Part shown: positions 31,673 through 41,223 of the stretch, in pieces
Layout: each line of letters begins with the position of its first letter
How positions within the stretch are numbered: the first letter of the stretch is position 1
The notes under the pieces: model-generated
Databases searched by the model: none
What the model was told of the DNA's origin: nothing
What the model saw: the letters and a program-made list of their open reading frames with translations, nothing else
Position numbers and translations under genes: made by a program
Assembly (NCBI GenBank): GCA_013141075.1
Contig: JABFRQ010000003.1
Span: 222,191 to 286,190 of the forward strand
Direction: 5' to 3'
Source: Methylotenera sp.
Lineage (GTDB): Bacteria > Pseudomonadota > Gammaproteobacteria > Burkholderiales > Methylophilaceae
DNA length: 64,000 nt

Positions 31673-33892
31673 ATGAACGAAGCCGAAACCCGCGCAGAAC
31701 ACATAGACCCAGCCCTTAAAGCCGCTGGCTGGGGCGTGGTAGATGGCAGTTATGTTAAGCGTGAGCATATTACGCTAGGCCGCTTGCAAGGTGGCGGCAA
31801 GCGAAGCCGCCAAGAGATTGCAGATTATGTGCTGATGTATAAAAACCATAAATTAGCCGTAATTGAGGCCAAAGCTTGGGATAAGCCTTATACCGAAGGG
31901 GTGGCGCAAGCTAAAACTTATGCGCAAAAACTCAACAGTCGCTTTGCTTATGCCACTAATGGGCAGCGTATTTATGGCATTGACATGCACACGGGTAAAG
32001 AGGCGGATGTTACGCACTACCCTAGCCCAGATGAGTTATGGAATTTAACTTTCGCAGAGCAAAACGCATGGCGCGATAGATTTAGTGAGATTCCGTTTGA
32101 AGATAAAGGCGGCACTTGGGGCGCACGATATTATCAGCATAATGCAGTTGAGGCGGTGCTTGAGGCAATTGCTAACAATGAGCAGCGCATATTGCTTACA
32201 TTGGCAACTGGTACTGGTAAAACCTTTATTGCGTTTCAGCTAGCTTGGAAGTTATTTTATAGCCGCTGGAATTTAAGCCGCGAATTAGACCAAAGCAAAC
32301 AACGCAGACCGCGTATTTTGTTTTTAGCTGACCGTAACGGATTAGCCGACCAAGCGTACAACGCGTTTTCGGCTTTTGCTGAAGATGCTTTAGTGCGCAT
32401 AGCGCCTGACGAAATTAGTAAAAAAGGCCGTGTACCTAAAAACGGCAATATCTTTTTTACCATTTTTCAAACCTTTATGACCCTTCGACCAGCTCAGGGC
32501 GAGCGGGGTGAACAAGGCTTCACCGATGATTCTACCGTTCGTGCTGAGTCTGTCGAAGCACCAAGCTATAACTTTGGTGAATATCCACCTGACTTTTTTG
32601 ATTTTATTATTATCGACGAATGCCACCGTGGCGGCGCGAATGATGAAGGTAATTGGCGCGGCATTTTGGAGTATTTTAGTCCCGCAGTTCAACTTGGTTT
32701 AACCGCTACACCAAAGCGCAAAGACAATGTAGATACTTATGCTTACTTTGGCGAGCCTGTATATGTGTACTCGCTTAAAGAAGGTATTAACGATGGCTTT
32801 TTAACGCCATTTAAAGTGAAACAAATTGCCACGACGATGGATGAGTACATCTACGCCCCAGGTGATGGCGTAGTGGTGCAGGGTGAGGCTGAGCCAGGTA
32901 GGTTGTATAAAGGAAGTGACTTTAACCGCACGATTAAAATACCTGCGCGTGAGCAATACCGAGTAAAGCTGTTTATGGATTTAATCAATCAGCGTGAGAA
33001 AACTTTAGTGTTCTGCGCCTCACAAGAACATGCCTTAGAAGTGCGCGATTACATTAACCAGAATAAAACCAGCCGTGACCCCGATTATTGCGTGCGCGTA
33101 ACGGCAGCTGATGGTGCGCTGGGCGACCAATATTTAAAAGCGTTTCAAGACAACGACAACGCGATTCCGACTATTCTCACAACATCACAAAAGCTTTCAA
33201 CAGGCGTAGATGCGCGTAACGTGCGCAACATTGTGTTAATGCGTGAAGTGAACAGCATGATTGAGTTTAAGCAGATTATTGGGCGTGGCACGCGGCTATA
33301 TGACGGCAAAGATTATTTTACGATTTATGATTTTGTTAAAGCGCACCATCATTTTGCTGACCCTGAATGGGATGGCGAGCCAGAGCCAATTGAGCCTGTT
33401 GATGCAATAAAAACAGATGACAGTTTGCATACAGAGCAGCCTATAGCGACTGATGCGCCTGAGCCAAAACCTGAGAAAATTCTCATTAAACTATCAGACG
33501 GTAAAACCCGCCAAATTCAGCACATGATGGCCACCAGCTTTTGGGGTGCTGACGGCAAGCCGATGTCTAGCGCACAATTTTTACAAAGTTTGTTTGGCGT
33601 ATTACCCGAGTTTTTTAAAGATGAAGATAAGCTGCGTGAAATTTGGAGCAACCCAGAAACACGCAAAAAACTATTAGAAGGCTTAAGCGAAAAAGGCTTT
33701 AACAAAGAAATATTAACTGAAATGCAGCAAATTATTGATGCAGAAAATAGCGATTTATTTGATGTGCTTGCGCATGTGGCTTTTGCACTGCAACCTCTCA
33801 GCCGCGTTAATCGTGCAAATATTGCCAAAGACAAAGTCCATCAAAACTTTGACGATAAAAAACATTTATATCAGGCTGATTTAAATGTTTAG
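31673..33892 (+). CDS. hsdR: Type I restriction endonuclease subunit HsdR (EcoEI type)
   Basis: Motor and nuclease subunit that translocates DNA and cleaves it. The N-terminal PD-(D/E)xK nuclease has Asp51 in IADYVL and Glu65/Lys67 in VIEAKAW. The helicase part has Walker A LATGTGKTFIAF near residue 175, DECH in IIIDECHRGG, and TATPKR. The C-terminal EcoEI_R_C-like region follows the helicase (LIKLSDGKTRQIQHM onward). The length is 739 residues. A REP-derived insert (TLRPAQGERGEQG, bases 32481-32560) sits just before motif II. It starts five bases after the fic stop. Confidence 0.95.
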   Translation: MNEAETRAEHIDPALKAAGWGVVDGSYVKREHITLGRLQGGGKRSRQEIADYVLMYKNHKLAVIEAKAWDKPYTEGVAQAKTYAQKLNSRFAYATNGQRIYGIDMHTGKEADVTHYPSPDELWNLTFAEQNAWRDRFSEIPFEDKGGTWGARYYQHNAVEAVLEAIANNEQRILLTLATGTGKTFIAFQLAWKLFYSRWNLSRELDQSKQRRPRILFLADRNGLADQAYNAFSAFAEDALVRIAPDEISKKGRVPKNGNIFFTIFQTFMTLRPAQGERGEQGFTDDSTVRAESVEAPSYNFGEYPPDFFDFIIIDECHRGGANDEGNWRGILEYFSPAVQLGLTATPKRKDNVDTYAYFGEPVYVYSLKEGINDGFLTPFKVKQIATTMDEYIYAPGDGVVVQGEAEPGRLYKGSDFNRTIKIPAREQYRVKLFMDLINQREKTLVFCASQEHALEVRDYINQNKTSRDPDYCVRVTAADGALGDQYLKAFQDNDNAIPTILTTSQKLSTGVDARNVRNIVLMREVNSMIEFKQIIGRGTRLYDGKDYFTIYDFVKAHHHFADPEWDGEPEPIEPVDAIKTDDSLHTEQPIATDAPEPKPEKILIKLSDGKTRQIQHMMATSFWGADGKPMSSAQFLQSLFGVLPEFFKDEDKLREIWSNPETRKKLLEGLSEKGFNKEILTEMQQIIDAENSDLFDVLAHVAFALQPLSRVNRANIAKDKVHQNFDDKKHLYQADLNV
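32481..32560. repeat. REP pair inside hsdR
   Basis: CCCTTCGACCAGCTCAGGGC and, inverted, CCGTTCGTGCTGAGTCTGTC with GAAG, read in frame as about 27 residues between helicase motifs I and II. Confidence 0.78.
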
Positions 33893-33956
33893 CTTCCAAT
33901 TTTAGCTAGTACATAACCTGAATTCAAAAAGTAGTACTTAGTATCAAATTAAGGTC

Positions 33957-34005
33957 TGGACTTCCCCCGATTTAGAAGACAGTTGATAATGTCTGAAGGA
34001 TGATT
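33957..34005. other. Possible end of an IS3-like insertion sequence (remnant)
   Basis: TGGACTTCCCCCGATTTAGA followed by AGACA-like bases and GGATGA resembles the terminal inverted repeat and leader of IS3-family elements. No transposase frame follows before recN. It lies in the 179-base hsdR-recN gap, which holds nothing else recognisable. Confidence 0.25.
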
Positions 34006-34071
34006 AAACGTCTACCTCCTTACCTGTGCTACTCAGTTATACTAAAGCATAGAAGCTATGTATATTAAACA

Positions 34072-35772
34072 CTAACGCGCTAGCATCTCTTTTGCATGTT
34101 GTCGCGTGGTGTCGGTAATTTCAATGCCACCGAGCATCCGTGCAATTTCTTGCACTCTAGATTCTTCATCTAGCACGGCGATGGTACTTAAAGTTTGTCC
34201 GTCAACCAAGGCTTTGCTTACGCGTAAATGATGGGTGCCTAGGGCGGCTACTTGTGGCAGGTGGGTGATGACTAGCACTTGGCGGCCGCTTGTTTTAACG
34301 CCAGATTTAGTGCCTGAGCATTGCTCACCCAATTGTTTTAACAACTGCCCAACAACCTCTGCCACGCCGCCGCCGATGCCAACATCTACTTCATCAAAAA
34401 TCATGGTGGGGATGCTCTCTTTTTGCGCGGTAACTACGCGAATGGCTAAGCTAATTCTTGATAACTCACCACCTGAAGCCGCTTTGGCGAGCGGTTTGGC
34501 TGCAACGCCTGCGTGGCCTGCGACTAAAAATTCTATTTGTTCTAAGCCGTTGGCGCTTGGTTGTAAATTAGGCGTTTGCTCGGTTAATGCCACTTCAAAC
34601 TTGCCGCCACTTAATGATAATCGTTGCATTTCTGCACTAATTTGTGTGCTTAATTTTGCGGCAGCTGTTTTGCGACCTGCACTTAATTGCGTCGCCAATT
34701 GCATATAGGCCGCTAAGGCCTGCGCTTCTTGCTTGGCGAGTTCGCCATCGTTGGCAAATAGTTCAAGCTCAGCCATGCGTGCTTGCGATTTTTCTAGCAG
34801 CTCACTTAAATCTTCTGGCTGCACACGATATTTTCGTGCGGCATTGTGTATGTTTTGAATACTGGCATCTAACGCTGTAAGCCTTGCTGGGTCTAGCTCT
34901 GCGCGTTGTAGGTAGCGGTTTAAAAAGCGGTCAGTTTCTTCTAATTGAATGAGCGCAGAATCTAGCGTTTCTGTGGCTTCTTTCAACGCGCTGTCAAACT
35001 CTTGCAGGTTTTGCAACTTGTGTTGCACTTGTATCAGCAAATGCATGGCCGACAATTCGCCCTCGCTAAGCAACTCACGACACGCTTCACCGCCCACCAT
35101 CAAACCAGCGCTGTTAGATAAGCGTAAATGCTCTTGTTGCAGTTCGTCCCACTCTGTTGGCGTAATCGCAATTTGTGCTAATTCATTGGCTTTATCGCGT
35201 AAATCTGCCAGCTCTTGCGCATATTGGCTGGTGTTTTTTTCTGCTTCTACGCGCTTTTGATTAAGCTGGTGCCAAGTTTTATATTGCGCTGAAACTTGCG
35301 CCGCTAAGCTAGACAATTCACCAAAATTATCCAACACCACGCGCTGTGTGGCAGGCTTTAACAATGAGTGGTGTGCATTTTGGCTGTAAATATCTACCAG
35401 CAATTCACCGAGCTCTTTAAGCTGCGCAACCGTGACTGTAGCGCCGTTAATATAAGCGCGTGAGCGGCCATCGGCAAACATCACGCGGCGTACTATTAGC
35501 TCAATATCATCGCTTTCTAACTCGGCTTGCGAGAGCCAATCTTTAGCTTCTAAGTTATCAGCAATGCTAAAAATCGCGCTGATTTCTGCTTTATCGCTAC
35601 CCGCCCGTGTGATGCCGCCTTCGCCGCGCGCGCCTAGCGCTAAAGAGAGCGCATCAATGAGAATAGATTTACCCGCTCCCGTTTCGCCCGTGAGCACGGT
35701 AAAACCCGCGTTAAATTCTAAATCAAGCTGATTAACAATGACGAAATCACGAATGGAAAGACTTTGTAACAT
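34072..35772 (-). CDS. recN: DNA repair protein RecN
   Basis: SMC-like ATPase used in double-strand break repair. The N-terminal head has the P-loop GETGAGKS at residues 31-38 and MLQSLSIRDFVIVNQLDLEF before it. A long coiled-coil fills about 150-360, and the C-terminal head has the ABC signature ASGGELSRISLAIR and Walker B MIFDEVDVGIGGG. The length of 566 residues is normal. It starts seven bases after the nadK stop, so nadK-recN is an operon, as in many proteobacteria. Confidence 0.96.
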   Translation of the reverse strand: MLQSLSIRDFVIVNQLDLEFNAGFTVLTGETGAGKSILIDALSLALGARGEGGITRAGSDKAEISAIFSIADNLEAKDWLSQAELESDDIELIVRRVMFADGRSRAYINGATVTVAQLKELGELLVDIYSQNAHHSLLKPATQRVVLDNFGELSSLAAQVSAQYKTWHQLNQKRVEAEKNTSQYAQELADLRDKANELAQIAITPTEWDELQQEHLRLSNSAGLMVGGEACRELLSEGELSAMHLLIQVQHKLQNLQEFDSALKEATETLDSALIQLEETDRFLNRYLQRAELDPARLTALDASIQNIHNAARKYRVQPEDLSELLEKSQARMAELELFANDGELAKQEAQALAAYMQLATQLSAGRKTAAAKLSTQISAEMQRLSLSGGKFEVALTEQTPNLQPSANGLEQIEFLVAGHAGVAAKPLAKAASGGELSRISLAIRVVTAQKESIPTMIFDEVDVGIGGGVAEVVGQLLKQLGEQCSGTKSGVKTSGRQVLVITHLPQVAALGTHHLRVSKALVDGQTLSTIAVLDEESRVQEIARMLGGIEITDTTRQHAKEMLAR

Positions 35773-35779
35773 CGCTAAA

Positions 35780-36649
35780 TCAACCCCAATTTAGCTTATT
35801 GCGCAACATATCAAAATAGCAATAATCGCTAGGGTGTAGCAATGAAATGGTTTTTTCTGCGCGTTGCACTTTAATTTTGTCGCCCAAAGCTAAAGTGATG
35901 GCAGATTGCCCATCAAAGCTTAATTGCGCTTCATTAAACTGCGTTAAATTCACTTCAATTTTACTGTTGCTGTTCACCGCAATCGGGCGATTACTTAATG
36001 TATGCGGGCTAATTGGCACTAGCGCGATGGCTTCTAAATTTGGGTGTAAAATCGGCCCGCCAGCAGAAAGCGCGTACGCCGTAGTGCCTGTAGGTGTGCT
36101 TAAAATAAGGCCATCAGAGCGTTGTCTGTGTACAAAGTGGCCGTCAATAGAAACTTCTAATTCAATCAACAGCAAACCACTTTTAATGACAATGTCGTTC
36201 AGCGCATAATTGCTGTGAATCACTTCACCGCCGCGAATTACCTCAGCCTTCAGCAACATGCGTGGTTCTTTGCTGTAGTTGCCTGCTAAAATTTTGTCGA
36301 TTTGCGCGAGCATTTTTTCTGCGCGTAAATCAGTTAAAAAACCAAATCGGCCGCGATTAACACCTACTAAAGGTACGCCTGCATGCAGCAAGCTACGCGC
36401 TACGCTAAGCATGGTGCCATCGCCGCCCAGCACGATGGCTAGCTCAACTTTATCACCAATAGTTTCTAATGATGCGGTTTTAAAACCTGTGAGTTCGGCA
36501 TGATGCGCGGTATTTTCTTCTAGCCACACTTCAATGTTTTTAGATTGCAAATGCCGTGCTAAATCTGCCAAATCATGCTGCATTTGTTGCAGCGCGGTTT
36601 GGTTCATGTATTTGCCGATGATGGCGATAGATTTAAAGTGTTGATTCAT
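35780..36649 (-). CDS. nadK: NAD kinase
   Basis: Phosphorylates NAD to NADP. Family motifs are LGGDGTMLSVAR near residue 72, the NRGRFGFLTDL segment, and the nucleotide loop SPTGTTAYALSAGGPILHP. The ATG at 36649 (289 residues) is preferred to a TTG at 36661 and has GAGA upstream. It is divergent from hrcA, with repeats of TAGTACT between the two genes. Confidence 0.96.
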   Translation of the reverse strand: MNQHFKSIAIIGKYMNQTALQQMQHDLADLARHLQSKNIEVWLEENTAHHAELTGFKTASLETIGDKVELAIVLGGDGTMLSVARSLLHAGVPLVGVNRGRFGFLTDLRAEKMLAQIDKILAGNYSKEPRMLLKAEVIRGGEVIHSNYALNDIVIKSGLLLIELEVSIDGHFVHRQRSDGLILSTPTGTTAYALSAGGPILHPNLEAIALVPISPHTLSNRPIAVNSNSKIEVNLTQFNEAQLSFDGQSAITLALGDKIKVQRAEKTISLLHPSDYCYFDMLRNKLNWG

Positions 36650-36703
36650 GATTGCGGGCAATCTCTAATAATTGCTGTAATTATCGCGTAGAATTTTGTT
36701 TTG

Positions 36704-36752
36704 TAGTACTACTATTTCCTAGTACTTTTTCTGAGTACTATTTTTTAGTACA
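36704..36752. promoter_or_regulatory. Four TAGTACT-like repeats between nadK and hrcA
   Basis: TAGTACT at 36704 and 36720, GAGTACT at 36733 and TAGTACA at 36746, with spacings of 16, 13 and 13 bases. AGTACT is a self-complementary core. This is not a CIRCE element. Confidence 0.4.
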
Positions 36753-36786
36753 ACTATTGTCATAAATCGGGCAAAATAGCTGGCAG

Positions 36787-37797
36787 ATGGATAAACGCGC
36801 GCAAATCTTACTCAAAACCTTGGTGGAACATTACATTAGTGATGGCCAGCCAATTGGCTCGCGCTCGTTATTGCAACACAGCGGCCTAGATGTTAGCCCC
36901 GCCACCATCCGCAATGTAATGAGCGACCTTGAACGCATGGGCTTTATCGCCAGCCCGCACACCTCTGCGGGGCGCATTCCTACGCAAAAAGGTTACAGGC
37001 TGTTTGTAGATTCCTTGCTCACCGTGCAGCCGCTAGATATTAAAGCCGTCAACCAGCTAAAAAGCGGCCTAAGCTCGCCCAACCAAAATGAGCTCATTAA
37101 CAGCGCGGCGGATATGCTTTCGCAATTAACGCAGTTTGCAGGCGTGGTGATGATTCCAAAACGAAAAACCTTAAGTTTCAAACATTTAGAATTTTTACCG
37201 CTCACCGAAAAACGCATTCTGGTGATTATTGTCACCAGTGACGGCAATGTGCAAAACCGCATTATTTTGAGCGAAAAACCCTATTCTGCCAGCGAGCTAA
37301 CGCAAGCCAGCAATTATTTTAACGCTAATTTTTCAGGTAAAACCTTTGACGAAGTACAACAAAAACTGCGCCTAGAATTGCAACAAATGCAGACGGATAT
37401 GAATAAGCTCATGACAGCTGCCCTGCAAGCAAGTACCAGCGCGGCTGACAGCGATGGTGTTATCATCTCGGGTGAACGCAACTTACTGCAAGTAGACGAA
37501 CTTTCTACCAATGTGAATAGTCTACGTAAATTATTCGAGGTGTTTGAGCGCCGCACCAGCTTAATGCAGCTGCTAGACAACAGCCAAGCTGCGACAGGCA
37601 TACAAATATTCATCGGCGGTGAAAGTGGCTACTTACCTTTAGACGAATGCAGCATGGTCACCGCGCCATATGAAGCCGATGGCCAAGTGGTCGGCACACT
37701 AGGTGTGATTGGCCCAACTAGAATGGCGTATGAGCGTGTGATTCCGATTGTGGATGTGACGGCAAAATTGCTGTCGAATGCGCTGTCAGCAAATTAA
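36787..37797 (+). CDS. hrcA: Heat-inducible transcription repressor HrcA
   Basis: Represses chaperone genes by binding CIRCE operators, with activity depending on GroEL. The N-terminal winged helix is [20 protein letters not shown] and [18 protein letters not shown] (about 1-75); the C-terminal GAF-like domain ends with [17 protein letters not shown]. The length of 336 residues is normal. No perfect CIRCE (TTAGCACTC-N9-GAGTGCTAA) was seen in this window, so its main target is probably a groESL locus elsewhere. hemH follows after 37 bases. Confidence 0.95.
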   Translation: MDKRAQILLKTLVEHYISDGQPIGSRSLLQHSGLDVSPATIRNVMSDLERMGFIASPHTSAGRIPTQKGYRLFVDSLLTVQPLDIKAVNQLKSGLSSPNQNELINSAADMLSQLTQFAGVVMIPKRKTLSFKHLEFLPLTEKRILVIIVTSDGNVQNRIILSEKPYSASELTQASNYFNANFSGKTFDEVQQKLRLELQQMQTDMNKLMTAALQASTSAADSDGVIISGERNLLQVDELSTNVNSLRKLFEVFERRTSLMQLLDNSQAATGIQIFIGGESGYLPLDECSMVTAPYEADGQVVGTLGVIGPTRMAYERVIPIVDVTAKLLSNALSAN

Positions 37798-37834
37798 ATT
37801 TTTAACTATCTACTAACAACTAACGACTGAATTT

Positions 37835-38956
37835 ATGGCCTACTACAACCCAGAACCAAAATATGAACACGGTGACCAACTTAAAGTGGGCATTCTGCTT
37901 GCCAACTTAGGCACGCCAGATGCGCCTACCGGTGCAGCTTTGCGGCCTTATTTACGCCAATTTTTGAGTGACACGCGTGTGGTAGAAATCCCCCGTGCCA
38001 TTTGGTGGTTTATTTTAAATTGCATTATTTTGGTGATTCGCCCAAAGAAATCGGCCGAAAAATATGCACAAGTTTGGCTGCCAGAAGGCTCGCCGTTAAT
38101 GGTGCATGCGCAAAAACAAACTACTTTACTGCGTGGGTTTTTAGGCCAAAAAATTAAATCACCTTTTGCGGTTGAGCTTGGTATGAGCTACGGCAACCCG
38201 AGCATGCAAAGTGCTATAGATAAACTTAAAGCTGCGCATTGCGACCGCATTTTAGTGCTTCCACTTTACCCACAATACGCAGCCAGCAGCACTGCCAGCG
38301 CACTAGATGCCGTTTGGCGTGTGTTGCTAAAAGTGCGCAATGTGCCTGCCATTCGCACCATTCGCAACTATCACGACCACCCAGCCTACATTGCCGCACT
38401 AGCAAAAAGCGTGCAAGAACATTGGCGCATTAACCACAAACCTGATTTTGGTGCAGGCGAAAAACTGGTGATGAGCTTTCACGGTGTGCCGAAAGCACAC
38501 CTCACCAGCGGCGACCCTTACCATTGCCAATGCCACAAAACAGGCCGTTTACTCGCCGAAGCCCTAGGCGTCAATAAAGGTGAATATGTCATCGCGTTCC
38601 AATCGCGCTTCGGCAAGCAAGAATGGCTTAAACCGTACCTTGCAAGCACATTAGCAGAATTAGGTAAAGCTAACACCAAACGTATTGACGTGATTTGCCC
38701 AGGTTTTAGCAGCGACTGCCTAGAAACCCTAGAAGAAATCGCCATGGAAGGCAAACACATCTTTCAAAGTAATGGTGGCGGCGAGTACAGCTACATACCC
38801 GCACTGAATGAAAATGACGCTTGGATTCACGCTATGACCGAAATTGCGCTAGAAAATCTACAAGGCTGGGTGAGTGTGGAATGGGATGGAAACCAAGCAA
38901 GCAAAGACGCAGAAGCAACGCGCTTAAGGGCGCAAGCTTTACAGTCGTTAAACTAA
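37835..38956 (+). CDS. hemH: Ferrochelatase
   Basis: Inserts ferrous iron into protoporphyrin IX, the last step of heme synthesis. Motifs include GILLANLGTPDAP near the N-terminus, LVLPLYPQYAASSTAS near 145, MSFHGVPKAHL with the metal-site His near 215, and VICPGFSSDCLETLEEI near 285. The length of 373 residues is usual. It follows hrcA on the same strand. The product is membrane-associated by family knowledge. Confidence 0.96.
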   Translation: MAYYNPEPKYEHGDQLKVGILLANLGTPDAPTGAALRPYLRQFLSDTRVVEIPRAIWWFILNCIILVIRPKKSAEKYAQVWLPEGSPLMVHAQKQTTLLRGFLGQKIKSPFAVELGMSYGNPSMQSAIDKLKAAHCDRILVLPLYPQYAASSTASALDAVWRVLLKVRNVPAIRTIRNYHDHPAYIAALAKSVQEHWRINHKPDFGAGEKLVMSFHGVPKAHLTSGDPYHCQCHKTGRLLAEALGVNKGEYVIAFQSRFGKQEWLKPYLASTLAELGKANTKRIDVICPGFSSDCLETLEEIAMEGKHIFQSNGGGEYSYIPALNENDAWIHAMTEIALENLQGWVSVEWDGNQASKDAEATRLRAQALQSLN

Positions 38957-39042
38957 GCTAGCATCAATGAAAAATGTTATTTTTAGCTTTATGATTGGCG
39001 CGTTTAAACGCATTGTGCAATGGTTGCGGCGCAAGTAAGCGA

Positions 39043-40248
39043 TTACTCACGCTGCACTTTCACTGAAATCAATAACAAACCGATGGTCGTGTAATAAAAG
39101 ATAATTCGCAGGTCATCTAACAAAGTATCAGTAAACGCATTGAGCAAAAATGGGGCGACCAAACACAAGGCCAACCGCCTTTTAGGATTAGACAAACCTA
39201 TGGCCAATAGCGGAAATAGCAAGTACAACACGCCTGAGATTAAACCAAAAACTCCCGCACCAAGCATAAAACTTAAGTATTCTTGATGGCTGGTAGGTAG
39301 TACGAGCGCACTTTGCGGCAGATACTGCGCCAGCGCAACGCGCTCTTGAGCAAAGCCGTAACCAAGCCACGGCTGTTGAACAATGGCTTGCCATGCCGCT
39401 TGCCACGCGCTTAAACGTAGCTGCATTGATTCGTCCTGAATATGGCTTACATCAAGTGTGGTAGTGAAATCTAGCAGCATTTTCATGCGCGCAAAAAATG
39501 AAATATTTTCCGCCTGATAATACAGAAATACACCAAGCAAGCTCACTAAAATTACGATGGTAAAAATAAATTTTAGTCTATTTTTATAACCTTCAGTTTG
39601 CAAGAAAAATGAGATAAAAGATAAGCCCAACATAATCATAAAAGAGGATCTTGCACCTAAAAACATTGCTAGGCAGATTAAGCCCATAAGCCAAGATAAG
39701 AGTATGATTTTTTTAAACGCGCGCGTTGCTTGCTTAAAATTGTGAATTGCAAGCAATTGTAAGGGTAGCAACATTGCACTCACAAATAATGGATTAGCTG
39801 ACAAACCCCTTACACGCGCATCTACGCCAAAATAGAGTTTGTATACCAGCCACTCCAAACCCATTAACATTGAAATGACTATCACCGCATAAACCGCCGA
39901 TGTTGAAACGACATTTTCACTTAAGTTTTTTTTGTTAAACCACACCAATAACCCAAATGGCACGAGTAAGCCAGCAGGGAATTTAAGCGCTTTCAAGCCA
40001 AACTCATGTACCCTGCCAAACGTAAATAATGTAATTAAATAAAGCAGAATAATCGCACCCGCAATTAAGAATGAGCGATTTTGAAAACTAAATTTTATTT
40101 CACGCCAAAATCTTAATTGTGATAAGCCTACAAGCCCAAGCACAAGCACGCTAAGCCAGCCAAGAATGGGCGATAGAAACAAAACAGACCAAATAAAAGC
40201 GTGTTGTTTATTTTTAAAAAAGTCGTTGCGTATTGTAGGGTTTAGCAT
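39043..40248 (-). CDS. O-antigen ligase-family membrane protein
   Basis: A 401-residue polytopic protein with about ten hydrophobic segments, e.g. AFIWSVLFLSPILGWLSVLV near residue 17 and LMGLICLAMFLGARSSFMIM near 190. The Wzy_C/WaaL-type loop includes QPWLGYGFAQERVALAQYLP and the SHQEYLSFMLGAGVFGLISG motif with conserved His/Glu. It may join O-antigen or a similar glycan to lipid A-core. It is the first of three minus-strand envelope genes; it lies downstream of the GT2 gene, six bases apart. Confidence 0.8.
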   Translation of the reverse strand: MLNPTIRNDFFKNKQHAFIWSVLFLSPILGWLSVLVLGLVGLSQLRFWREIKFSFQNRSFLIAGAIILLYLITLFTFGRVHEFGLKALKFPAGLLVPFGLLVWFNKKNLSENVVSTSAVYAVIVISMLMGLEWLVYKLYFGVDARVRGLSANPLFVSAMLLPLQLLAIHNFKQATRAFKKIILLSWLMGLICLAMFLGARSSFMIMLGLSFISFFLQTEGYKNRLKFIFTIVILVSLLGVFLYYQAENISFFARMKMLLDFTTTLDVSHIQDESMQLRLSAWQAAWQAIVQQPWLGYGFAQERVALAQYLPQSALVLPTSHQEYLSFMLGAGVFGLISGVLYLLFPLLAIGLSNPKRRLALCLVAPFLLNAFTDTLLDDLRIIFYYTTIGLLLISVKVQRE

Positions 40249-40253
40249 AAAAT

Positions 40254-41171
40254 TTAGCGCTTTATTGTTAGAATGATTTGTTTAATTTCTTGAAAATTAG
40301 CTTCACAATCACGCGATAGTGCGGCGCGTCTTAACAAAATAATCGCTAATTTTTCGGGTAAAAAACAAGCACTCCAAGTTAGCCATTGATAGATACGATT
40401 TTGTTTGAAAAATTGAGCTAAGCTCACCATTTGCGCTTCACTATCAAACTTAACTTTCTTATTCGCATAGCGGCTATCCGGGTTATTGCTTAGGTCATAA
40501 TTTAAAAAGCCGCCACCCTGCTTTAAATGTTTTAGATGCAAATAATCAATACATTTAAACACGCGCTTTAAATGCTGATGTTTAAACAATTCAAACTTAG
40601 GGCCTTGGTAAAAATATGTTTGTTCAGTCACTTCAAAAAATCCATGGTCACCAGTACCTGCCATTGGATCATATTTTAAAACGCCTACTTCGTCACCTTG
40701 CTGAAATAAATTTAGGCCTGAAAAGCACCACATTTCCTGCTTAAGTTGGTAATGACTGGCGCGAATACTATTCACTAATGGCTTCAATGTAGATTCAATT
40801 GCAATGTGATCGTCATCTAACTTGGTGGCTACGCTATAACTAGTTTGCGCCAAAGCAAAGTTGCTGTAATTAGCCATCGTATCACCACCATTGTTTTGCA
40901 CGCCCAATGGTGAGACTTTAGGTAGATAATGAAACGCCTTAATTTTATTAGGAAACTCTGCCAATAATTGTGCAATAATCGCCGCTGAGCTGTCTTGGCA
41001 ATCGTTATAAACAATGATAATTTCATCAAAAAACGCTATATGAGAAACTACAGTTTGGCGTAGAAAATCTTCGCCATTTTTTACCCGCACAAAAGCCGAG
41101 ATGCCAGGCTTTCTTTGCGCTACGTTTAAATCACTAATTTTGAATTGGTACTCTGAAATAGTGGTAATCAT
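40254..41171 (-). CDS. Family 2 glycosyltransferase
   Basis: A 305-residue protein. The N-terminal GT-A fold has ISAFVRVKNGEDFLRQTV at about 24-41, IIIVYNDCQDSS following, and the metal-binding acidic run KLDDDHIAI near residue 120. The remainder has EFPNKIKAFHYLPKVSPLG and aromatic-rich stretches. Donor and acceptor are not predictable from sequence. The gene sits between the O-antigen ligase-like gene and the LpxO-like gene, pointing to LPS core or related glycan assembly. Confidence 0.78.
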   Translation of the reverse strand: MITTISEYQFKISDLNVAQRKPGISAFVRVKNGEDFLRQTVVSHIAFFDEIIIVYNDCQDSSAAIIAQLLAEFPNKIKAFHYLPKVSPLGVQNNGGDTMANYSNFALAQTSYSVATKLDDDHIAIESTLKPLVNSIRASHYQLKQEMWCFSGLNLFQQGDEVGVLKYDPMAGTGDHGFFEVTEQTYFYQGPKFELFKHQHLKRVFKCIDYLHLKHLKQGGGFLNYDLSNNPDSRYANKKVKFDSEAQMVSLAQFFKQNRIYQWLTWSACFLPEKLAIILLRRAALSRDCEANFQEIKQIILTIKR

Positions 41172-41223
41172 ACGACCCTAGAAAACGTTAACAAAAAATT
41201 ACTTTCAACGTACATGGATTACC

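Noticed and set aside
38967..39038. 23-residue basic peptide frame after hemH (MKNVIFSFMIGAFKRIVQWL...)
   Set aside because: It has an amphipathic look, but no ribosome site and no sign of conservation could be judged; kept only as a note.
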